Source: Dehalococcoidales bacterium
GTDB lineage: Bacteria > Chloroflexota > Dehalococcoidia > Dehalococcoidales > UBA2162
Reading direction: 5' to 3'
DNA: 5,383 nucleotides
NCBI GenBank assembly: GCA_020354275.1
Contig: CP070645.1
Span: forward strand, 225,436-230,818
The position numbers were made by a program, and so were the translations under genes. Below the pieces are notes generated by a model. That model searched no databases. It had not been told where the DNA came from and saw only the letters and a program-made list of their open reading frames with translations. The first letter of the stretch is position 1; each line of letters starts with the position of its first letter. Positions 1-5,049 of this stretch are shown here, piece by piece.

Positions 1-171
1 GACAATGCCCACCTCCTGACCGCTGGGTAGCGTAAGCCAGGCGAAACCGAGGTCGATGGTCATGCCCCGTTCCTTCTCTTCACGCAGACGGTCGGGGTCA
101 ATCCCGGTCAGGGCCTGCACCAGGACTGACTTGCCGTGGTCAATATGGCCAGCAGTACCCAGTACAAACAC
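1..171 (-). CDS. selB: Selenocysteine-specific elongation factor SelB, N-terminal 57 residues (cut by window edge)
   Basis: SelB is the EF-Tu-like GTPase that carries Sec-tRNA(Sec) to the ribosome and recognises the SECIS hairpin, so that UGA is read as selenocysteine. Only the start of the GTPase domain is present. The translation opens MFVLGTAGHIDHGKS, giving a G1/P-loop at residues 8-15, then LTGIDPDRLREEKERG and the switch I motif MTIDLGFA with the conserved Thr at about residue 38. The GHIDHGK, ALTGIDxDRLxEEKxRG and TIDLGFA combination is typical of SelB rather than EF-Tu. The P-loop ends in Ser instead of the commoner Thr, which GTPases tolerate. I chose the GTG at 171-169 because a strong AAAGGAGG lies 5 nt upstream and the protein then begins directly before the first beta strand. 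It lies 39 nt downstream of the selA stop on the same strand, the usual selA-selB order. The remaining domains lie beyond position 1. Confidence 0.93.
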   Translation of the reverse strand, partial: MFVLGTAGHIDHGKSVLVQALTGIDPDRLREEKERGMTIDLGFAWLTLPSGQEVGIV

Positions 172-176
172 GCTTT

Positions 177-184
177 CCTCCTTT
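177..184 (-). promoter_or_regulatory. Shine-Dalgarno site of selB
   Basis: On the minus strand this reads AAAGGAGG, a near-perfect anti-16S match, 5 nt before the GTG start of selB. It lies in the 39-nt gap after the selA stop and supports independent, efficient translation of selB from a shared selA-selB transcript. It also decides the non-ATG start. Confidence 0.8.
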
Positions 185-210
185 GAGATTGCTAGCGATA
201 ACAGGTGAAA

Positions 211-1593
211 TTAACCAGCAGCGACTATGGTTTTCAGAGCTTCTATTACTATGTGGTCGTCCTCAGGTAAAACCGAACGCGGGTCCAATAACAGGGTGTC
301 CTCACTTATGCGGCCTATTACCGGTACCGGCTGGTTCCGCAGCTTTTTTGATATGGCCTGTGCCGTGCTGCGGCCCTTCCTCCTGCCCTGACCACCGACG
401 GCAACCAGCCTGGTCGGAAGGGTGCTCCCCGGCAGGCTACCTCCCCCCACCATCCCTTCGCCTTCGATTACCCGGCCCATGCCGTTAAGGGCCTTAGCCC
501 ACGTTTCGGCCCGCCGTTCAATCTCGTCAATGGGCATGGAGAGCATACGCCACACCGGAACCTTCTCCGTAGCCTCGTCCTTCAGATAATGAATCAAGGT
601 GGCGCTTATCCCCGCCAGCCTTATCTTGTCAATCCGTGCTGCCCTGGCCAGAGGATTTCTGCTCAATTTATCAAAAAACCGTTTCTGGCCAACAATGAGC
701 CCCGCCTGCGGGCCACCAACCAGCTTATCTCCGGAAAAGAATACCATGCCGGCGCCTTCAGTCACGCTCTGCTGTACCAGTGGTTCCGCCCCCAACCCGA
801 AGGCCGTCGTATCCAAAAAACAGCCGCTGCCCAGGTCATCGAGCACCGGCAGGTCATACTGCTGGCCCAGTTCCACCAGTTCCCCTAGGGTTACCGAATG
901 GGTAAAGCCGGTGACCTGGAAGTTGCTGGAGTGGACTCTCATCAGGGCGGCGGTACGGGGCGTAATCGCCCCTTCGTAATCGGCAATGTAGGTGCAGTTG
1001 GTGGTACCCACCTCTATCAGCTTGGCCCCGCTCTGACGCATGACGTCAGGTATACGGAAGCTGCCGCCAATCTCCACTGCCTGGCCGCGGGAAACGATTA
1101 CTTCCTTCCTCTTAGCCAGGGTAGAGAGGCCCAGCAGCACTGCTGAGGCATTGTTATTGACCACCAGCGCTGCCTCGGCCCCGGTCAACTGACACAGAAC
1201 CGGCTCGATGTGGGTATGACGCGAGCCCCTGCTGCCGGTGCCGATATCAAATTCAAGGTTGCTGTAGCCACCGGCCACGGTATTCATCGCCGCCACCGAC
1301 TCCTTACTGAGCGGGGCTCGGCCCAGGTTGGTATGAAGCACGATACCGGTAGCATTAATGACCGGACGCAGGCTGGGACTGGTCAACACCTGGACTTTAG
1401 CAGATACAGATTCTGCAATCTGGGAGACCGAAGGACAGGGATGACCGGCACTGATGGCCAGCCGTTCTTCCTCAAGATGCTGCCTGATTACATTCACCAG
1501 CAAATCATGGGGAAAGGAACCGGCAAGCTGCCTGATACTCCCCTCAGAGATTACTCTATCCACGCTGGGCAACCGGCGGAGTTCACTGCTCAT
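211..1593 (-). CDS. selA: L-seryl-tRNA(Sec) selenium transferase SelA
   Basis: SelA is a cytoplasmic PLP enzyme. It converts Ser-tRNA(Sec) to selenocysteinyl-tRNA(Sec) using selenophosphate, and the bacterial enzyme is a large homodecamer. The 460-residue product has the usual full length (E. coli SelA is about 463). Visible landmarks are the N-terminal LRRLPSVDRVI motif at residues 5-15, typical of the tRNA-binding N-terminal domain; NATGIVLHTNLGRAPLS at about 80-96; VVNNNASAVLL at 144-154; LDDLGSG at 251-257; and the PLP-lysine motif FFSGDKLVGGPQAG, with the Schiff-base lysine at K290. The ATG at 1593-1591 fits the family N terminus and has a modest GGCGGA 5 nt upstream. selB follows after 39 nt. 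The gene is divergent from mnmA across a 157-bp spacer. No frameshift or missing active-site residue is seen. The tRNA-Sec gene and selD are not in the window. Confidence 0.97.
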   Translation of the reverse strand: MSSELRRLPSVDRVISEGSIRQLAGSFPHDLLVNVIRQHLEEERLAISAGHPCPSVSQIAESVSAKVQVLTSPSLRPVINATGIVLHTNLGRAPLSKESVAAMNTVAGGYSNLEFDIGTGSRGSRHTHIEPVLCQLTGAEAALVVNNNASAVLLGLSTLAKRKEVIVSRGQAVEIGGSFRIPDVMRQSGAKLIEVGTTNCTYIADYEGAITPRTAALMRVHSSNFQVTGFTHSVTLGELVELGQQYDLPVLDDLGSGCFLDTTAFGLGAEPLVQQSVTEGAGMVFFSGDKLVGGPQAGLIVGQKRFFDKLSRNPLARAARIDKIRLAGISATLIHYLKDEATEKVPVWRMLSMPIDEIERRAETWAKALNGMGRVIEGEGMVGGGSLPGSTLPTRLVAVGGQGRRKGRSTAQAISKKLRNQPVPVIGRISEDTLLLDPRSVLPEDDHIVIEALKTIVAAG

Positions 1594-1608
1594 ATCAATC
1601 CGCCATCT

Positions 1609-1636
1609 ATTTTAACACATGCCATCTCACCTTCAA
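1609..1636 (-). promoter_or_regulatory. Candidate sigma-70-type promoter for selA-selB
   Basis: Read on the minus strand there is TTGAAG (1636-1631; 4 of 6 to TTGACA), a 16-bp spacer, and TAAAAT (1614-1609; 5 of 6 to TATAAT) directly preceded by TGT, an extended -10. Transcription would start near 1602, leaving a leader of only about 9 nt before the selA ATG. That would cut into the GGCGGA ribosome-binding site at 1604-1599. Either selA has a nearly leaderless transcript or the real promoter lies further upstream in the intergenic region. Confidence 0.33.
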
Positions 1637-1671
1637 AACAATGGCCGTCATGGGCAGCAAAAATGTCCGCT

Positions 1672-1700
1672 TTGGCTTCAGGCTAATCTTCTGCTAGAAT
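1672..1700 (+). promoter_or_regulatory. Candidate sigma-70-type promoter for the mnmA-MOSC-fdhD-nadA operon
   Basis: TTGGCT (1672-1677; 4 of 6 to the -35 consensus) is followed by a 17-bp spacer and TAGAAT (1695-1700; 5 of 6 to TATAAT). A TGC directly before it forms an extended -10. The predicted start is near 1707, giving a leader of about 44 nt to the GTG at 1751. Spacing and position are good for the rightward operon. This is a consensus reading by eye only. Confidence 0.5.
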
Positions 1701-1707
1701 ATAGGTT

Positions 1708-1718
1708 ATGATAATCAT
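1708..1718. promoter_or_regulatory. Short palindrome at the predicted transcription start; possible operator
   Basis: ATGATAATCAT is a perfect 11-bp palindrome centred on 1713. An outer ATA/TAT pair (1701-1703 and 1723-1725) is symmetric about the same centre, giving an imperfect 25-bp dyad. It covers the predicted start site of the rightward promoter, a position from which a bound repressor could block transcription. No regulator is encoded nearby and the site matches no operator that I recognise with confidence. It could also be chance in an AT-rich spacer. Confidence 0.25.
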
Positions 1719-1750
1719 GGTGTATAACAGGAACGGAACTCTAATTACAG

Positions 1751-2848
1751 GTGAGAAAAACGGAAGATAATACGAAAGTAGCTGTGGGCATGAGCGGCGG
1801 AGTGGACTCATCGGTGGCCGCTGCCCTCCTTAAAGAACAGGGCTACCAGGTCTGTGGCGTTACCATGCAGACATGGAATGGCGGATTGACCGCCCCGCTT
1901 GAGCCGCGGCACGGCTGCTGCGGGCCGGGCGAGGAAGAGGATATCGAGGACGCCCAGAATGTAGCCCGGACCCTGGGGTTCCCTCTTCATGTCCTGGACA
2001 TGAGGCAGGAATATGAAAACGAAGTCCTGGACTACTTCCGCCAGGAGTACCTGGCGGGTAGAACACCGAATCCTTGCTTCAGATGCAACCGCAGAATCAA
2101 GTTTGACGGCCTGCTGGCCAGGAGCCGGGAATACGGTATCGAGTTTGATTTTTTCGCCACCGGCCACTATGCCCGTATTAAGCACGATCCGGATAGCCGC
2201 CGCTACCTCCTGAAAAAAGCCAGAGACACCAGTAAAGACCAGTCCTATTTTCTGGCTTCTCTATCCCAGGAACAGCTCAGCCACTCGCTCTTCCCACTGG
2301 GTGACTATACCAAGGAAGCTGTCAGGAAGATAGCCTTGGAACTCGGGCTAAAGGTAAAAAACAAACCGGACAGCCAGGACTTCATCAGCGGCGGTTACCA
2401 GAGCCTTTTCGGTAAGACAGAAGCCGGGCGGATTTTGGACGGAGAGGGCAATGTACTCGGTGAGCACCGGGGGATATCAGGCTACACCATCGGCCAGCGC
2501 AGGGGGCTGGGTATCGCGGCCAGAGAGCCTTTATACGTTACCGCCATTGACGCTGAAGAGAATACCGTCAGGGTTGGGTTTAGAAATGAACTATACCAGG
2601 ACAGCCTTGTCGCCGGCAGCCTGAACTGGATTGCCATAGACGATTTGAAGGAACCAGCCAGACTTATGGCCAGGATAAGGTCGGCACAGAATGAAGTCCC
2701 GGCCACGGTAACACCCCTGGGGGAAGACATGGTGCATGTCACGTTCAGCGAACCCCAGATGGCGATTACGCCTGGCCAGGTGGTAGTCTTCTACCGTGGA
2801 GACACCGTGGTCGGCAGTGGCATAATAGAGAGCACAAAGGAGGAATAG
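1751..2848 (+). CDS. mnmA: MnmA-type tRNA-specific 2-thiouridylase (variant lacking the second catalytic Cys)
   Basis: MnmA-family enzymes activate wobble U34 of Lys, Glu and Gln tRNAs with ATP and replace O2 by sulfur, in the cytoplasm. The 365-residue protein shows the PP-loop SGGVDSS at 15-21, FFATGHYARI at 134-143, KDQSYFLASL at 162-171, GYTIGQRRGLGI at 244-255 and a C-terminal beta-barrel ending TPGQVVVFYRGDTVVGSGII. The region GRTPNPCFRCNRRIKF (103-118) holds C109 and C112. C112 aligns with the first catalytic cysteine (E. coli C102), and C109 sits where E. coli has an Asp. The usual DSxxICFI segment with the second catalytic Cys (E. coli C199) reads DSQDFISGGY at 207-216 and has no cysteine. 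A CC pair lies at 56-57. The GTG at 1751 is chosen because an in-frame stop (1742-1744) lies just upstream and no ATG occurs before the PP-loop's own region; AGGAACGGAA at 1729-1738 is a distant, weak ribosome-binding site. First gene of a tight operon. Family assignment is firm; exact substrate is less so. Confidence 0.9.
   Translation: MRKTEDNTKVAVGMSGGVDSSVAAALLKEQGYQVCGVTMQTWNGGLTAPLEPRHGCCGPGEEEDIEDAQNVARTLGFPLHVLDMRQEYENEVLDYFRQEYLAGRTPNPCFRCNRRIKFDGLLARSREYGIEFDFFATGHYARIKHDPDSRRYLLKKARDTSKDQSYFLASLSQEQLSHSLFPLGDYTKEAVRKIALELGLKVKNKPDSQDFISGGYQSLFGKTEAGRILDGEGNVLGEHRGISGYTIGQRRGLGIAAREPLYVTAIDAEENTVRVGFRNELYQDSLVAGSLNWIAIDDLKEPARLMARIRSAQNEVPATVTPLGEDMVHVTFSEPQMAITPGQVVVFYRGDTVVGSGIIESTKEE
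2836..2843 (+). promoter_or_regulatory. Shine-Dalgarno site of the MOSC gene
   Basis: AAAGGAGG lies inside the last codons of mnmA, 6 nt before the ATG at 2850. The mnmA stop (2846-2848) sits between the site and the start, so ribosomes ending mnmA can reinitiate directly. It is the strongest ribosome-binding site on the plus strand of this window. Confidence 0.75.
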
Positions 2849-2849
2849 C

Positions 2850-3296
2850 ATGGCGAGAGTTATCGCCGTCTGCCGGAGCTGGAAAAAGGGCACCAGCAAG
2901 GAGGCCATCGGCGAGGGGTACCTTCACCAGGAATACGGCCTGGCCGATGATGCCCATGCCGATTGCTCAAGCCACCGCCAGGTGAGCCTGATGGCAATGG
3001 AGAGCATAGAAAAGATGCGCAAGCTGGGTCTGGAGGTAGGGCCGGGCGCCTTTGCCGAGAACCTCACCACGGAAGGACTGGATATGGCCTCGCTGCCCAT
3101 CGGTACCAGACTAATGGTGGGGAAAGAGGTCGTCCTGGAGATTACCCAGATTGGCAAGGAGTGCCATACCAAATGCGCCATCTATCACAAGATAGGCCAG
3201 TGCATCATGCCGGAAGAGGGAATATTTACCCGGGTGGTACACGGCGGGCCGGTCAGGGCCGAAGACGAGATAAGGACAGGCAGTAATGGAGAATGA
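2850..3296 (+). CDS. Short stand-alone MOSC-domain protein
   Basis: MOSC domains (named after molybdenum-cofactor sulfurase C-terminal) occur in proteins that bind or carry sulfur for metal-sulfur chemistry. Short single-domain forms often sit beside molybdenum-cofactor genes. This 148-residue protein is nearly all MOSC: DDAHADCSSHRQVSLMA at 33-49, the GAFAENLTTEGLD signature at 66-78, LPIGTRLMVG at 82-91, and the cysteine-rich GKECHTKCAIYHKIGQC at 102-118 followed by MPEEGIFTRVVHGG. Cysteines at 39, 105, 109 and 118 are candidates for a persulfide or metal site; which one acts is not known. The start is set by AAAGGAGG 6 nt upstream. It begins 1 nt after mnmA and overlaps fdhD by 11 nt, so it is very probably co-translated with FdhD, which suggests a role in cofactor sulfuration or maturation of formate dehydrogenase. 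The precise reaction is unknown. Confidence 0.88.
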   Translation: MARVIAVCRSWKKGTSKEAIGEGYLHQEYGLADDAHADCSSHRQVSLMAMESIEKMRKLGLEVGPGAFAENLTTEGLDMASLPIGTRLMVGKEVVLEITQIGKECHTKCAIYHKIGQCIMPEEGIFTRVVHGGPVRAEDEIRTGSNGE

Positions 3297-4074
3297 AATA
3301 GAAAGGATCCCGGTATTACGCCTTAGCGACGGCAAAGCCAGCAGCATTGAAGACATGGTGGCCAGGGAATTCCCCCTCACTATTCTTCTCAATGACCAGG
3401 AGATGGTCACGCTGCTCTGCTCACCGGTGAATTTGAACTACCTGGCGGTTGGTTTCCTGTATTCCGAGGGATTCCTCCAAGACGGTGATGAGATCAAGAG
3501 GGTGGTGGTTGACCAGCAAAGGGGGGTGGCACGGGTAGAGGTTGAAGGAAATGAGGAACTGAGCAGCGACGTGTTATTCAAGAGGATGATAACCTCAGGT
3601 TGCGGGAGGGGGGCTTCCTTTTACAGTGCCACCGATGTTACCAGCCAGAAGGTGGAGTCCGCGACGCAGGTATCACCGGCCGAGATCCGCAGTCTGGTGC
3701 TTGAGTTCCAGCACCGTTCTTCCACCTACCGGGCCACCGGTGGTGTTCACAGCGCTGCTCTATCTGATACCGGGAGTATTCAGGTCTTCAGCGAAGACAT
3801 CGGCCGGCATAACGCCATCGACAAGGTCTTCGGGGAATGCCTGCTGGAGGGCATTTCTACCGACGGTAAGATAGTGGTTACCAGCGGGCGGATCTCATCG
3901 GAAATACTGCTCAAGGTGGCCAGAAGGAATGTCCCCATCATAGTCTCCAAGTCCGCCCCTACTGACCTTGGTGTCAGGTTGGCCCACGACCTGGGCATTA
4001 CCCTGATTGGTTTCGTGCGAGGAAAGAGGATGAACGTTTACAGCAATGAGTGGAGGGTCACAGATAGTGGATAA
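3286..4074 (+). CDS. fdhD: Formate dehydrogenase accessory sulfurtransferase FdhD
   Basis: FdhD takes sulfur from a cysteine desulfurase and transfers it to the bis-MGD molybdenum cofactor, which is required for active formate dehydrogenase. The 262-residue length is normal. Motifs seen are LCSPVNLNYLAVGFLYSEGF at 44-63, MITSGCGRGA at 101-110 with the conserved loop Cys at C106, ATGGVHSAAL at 150-159, SEDIGRHNAIDKVFGECLL at 169-187, VTSGRISSEILLKV at 198-211, and SKSAPTDLGVRLA at 221-233. E. coli FdhD has a CxxC pair in the loop; here only the first Cys is present and the second position is not Cys. The ATG at 3286 has AAGGA 9 nt upstream (3272-3276) and overlaps the MOSC gene by 11 nt, indicating coupling. 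With selA and selB just across the divergent promoter, the likely client is a selenocysteine formate dehydrogenase encoded elsewhere. Confidence 0.96.
   Translation: MENEIERIPVLRLSDGKASSIEDMVAREFPLTILLNDQEMVTLLCSPVNLNYLAVGFLYSEGFLQDGDEIKRVVVDQQRGVARVEVEGNEELSSDVLFKRMITSGCGRGASFYSATDVTSQKVESATQVSPAEIRSLVLEFQHRSSTYRATGGVHSAALSDTGSIQVFSEDIGRHNAIDKVFGECLLEGISTDGKIVVTSGRISSEILLKVARRNVPIIVSKSAPTDLGVRLAHDLGITLIGFVRGKRMNVYSNEWRVTDSG
4052..4057 (+). promoter_or_regulatory. Shine-Dalgarno site supporting the GTG start of nadA
   Basis: GGAGGG inside the 3' end of fdhD lies 9 nt before the GTG at 4067. The alternative ATG at 4046 is upstream of this site and has only a poorly placed AGAGG some 17 nt before it. 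The site therefore favours the downstream GTG. Confidence 0.6.
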
Positions 4075-4981
4075 CAGGGACAATGAATTAAGAGACAAAA
4101 TCATGCTCCTCAAGGACCAGAAGAAGGCGATAATCCTGGTTCACAACTACCAGCTGGGCGAAGTGCAGGACATCGGCGACTTCGTCGGGGACTCCCTGGA
4201 ACTCAGCCAGAAAGCAGCCGGTACCGATGCCGAAGTTATTGTTTTCTGCGGGGTACACTTTATGGCCGAAACAGCCTCCATCATCTGTCCCGATAAGACA
4301 GTCCTCCTGCCGGACTTACATGCCGGCTGCCCCATGGCCGACATGATCACCGCAGAAAAGCTCAGGGAGAAAAAAGCAGAACACCCTGGGGCCACAGTGG
4401 TCTGCTATGTCAATACTACCGCCGAGGTCAAAGCCGAATCGGACATCTGCTGCACCTCGGCCAACGCGGTTAGAATCGTCGAAGGCATTGATACCGGAGA
4501 GATTATATTCGTCCCCGACCAGTACCTGGGCCATCACGTCAGCAGCAAAACCGGCCGCGAAATGATTCTCTGGCCCGGTTTCTGCCCCACCCATACCAGA
4601 ATCCTGCCCCAGCATATCCTGGAACGTAAACGTGAGCACCCGGGAGCTAAAGTGGTTGTCCACCCGGAATGCCGTCCTGAGGTAACCGCCCTGGCCGACG
4701 AGGTGCTGAGCACCGGCGGCATGGTCCGGTTTACCCGCGAGATAGAGGCTGGAGAGATAATCGTGGGGACAGAGGTGGGGATACTGCACCGCCTTAGAAA
4801 GGAGAACCCGGATAAGAAATTCATACCCGCCTCCGAGCAGGCAATCTGCCCCCGTATGAAGCTCATCACGCTGGAGAACGTGCTGTGGTCGCTGCAGGAA
4901 ATGCGCCACGAGGTGAAGGTGCCCGAAGATATTCGCCTCAAGGCAAGGGCTGCCGTTGACAGGATGCTGGCCTATGGATAG
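4067..4981 (+). CDS. nadA: Quinolinate synthase NadA
   Basis: NadA condenses iminoaspartate with dihydroxyacetone phosphate to quinolinate, the first committed intermediate of de novo NAD synthesis. It is an oxygen-sensitive cytoplasmic [4Fe-4S] enzyme. In the 304-residue form used here, the three expected cluster cysteines are C61 in VIVFCGVHFMAETA, C173 in WPGFCPTHTRI and C261 in EQAICPRM. Other family motifs are LVHNYQ at 25-30, GDFVGDSLELS at 37-47, DLHAGCPMADM at 83-93, YVNTTAEVKAESDICCTSAN at 114-133, PDQYLGHHV at 150-158 and HPECRPEV at 199-206. The GTG at 4067 is preferred over the in-frame ATG at 4046 (311 residues) because GGAGGG lies 9 nt upstream and the overlap with fdhD falls from 29 to 8 nt. 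It is the last gene of the operon. nadB and nadC are not in the window, so the source of iminoaspartate is unseen. Confidence 0.96.
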   Translation: MDNRDNELRDKIMLLKDQKKAIILVHNYQLGEVQDIGDFVGDSLELSQKAAGTDAEVIVFCGVHFMAETASIICPDKTVLLPDLHAGCPMADMITAEKLREKKAEHPGATVVCYVNTTAEVKAESDICCTSANAVRIVEGIDTGEIIFVPDQYLGHHVSSKTGREMILWPGFCPTHTRILPQHILERKREHPGAKVVVHPECRPEVTALADEVLSTGGMVRFTREIEAGEIIVGTEVGILHRLRKENPDKKFIPASEQAICPRMKLITLENVLWSLQEMRHEVKVPEDIRLKARAAVDRMLAYG

Positions 4982-5023
4982 CCTGACCAGCAATTAGCTT
5001 TTAAGCAGCTTCTATTTAAAACC

Positions 5024-5049
5024 GGCTAAGTCCTTTGGCTAGATTAGCC
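5024..5049 (-). terminator. Weak terminator-like hairpin for the 3-hydroxyacyl-CoA dehydrogenase gene
   Basis: On the minus strand GGCTAA (5049-5044) and TTAGCC (5029-5024) can pair as a 6-bp stem with a 14-nt loop, followed by GGTTTT. A competing 5-bp stem, GGCTA/TAGCC with a 3-nt loop, occupies 5049-5037. The stem overlaps the stop codon of the minus-strand gene. It is short for an intrinsic terminator. In the plus direction no T-run follows, so it offers no clear stop for nadA. Confidence 0.22.

Noticed and set aside
1210..1686. A 158-codon plus-strand open frame opposite selA and its upstream region
   Set aside because: It is antisense to the highly conserved selA, shows no recognisable domain or ribosome-binding site, and has low-complexity composition typical of a shadow frame.
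1594..1750. A tRNA (for example selC) or riboswitch in the divergent spacer
   Set aside because: No cloverleaf arms, T-loop GTTCGA-like sequence or molybdenum-cofactor-riboswitch-like stems could be found by eye; the spacer is short and looks like promoter DNA.
1708..1770. A 20-codon open frame beginning at an ATG near the predicted transcription start and overlapping the mnmA start
   Set aside because: It has no ribosome-binding site and would need leaderless translation. The ATG is part of the palindrome, and the peptide shows no attenuator-like run of codons.
3294..3296. The TGA ending the MOSC gene considered as a selenocysteine codon, given the nearby selAB
   Set aside because: The MOSC domain is already complete before it, read-through gives only about ten codons before another stop, and fdhD has already begun in another frame.
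4316..4993. A 225-codon minus-strand open frame opposite nadA
   Set aside because: It lies entirely within a well-supported nadA on the other strand and has no family motif; it is best explained as a codon-bias shadow.
4982..5038. An intrinsic terminator for nadA in the convergent gap
   Set aside because: Short AT-rich repeats (AGCT units, TTTTAA/TTAAAA) are present, but no stable GC stem followed by a T-run is seen in the plus direction.
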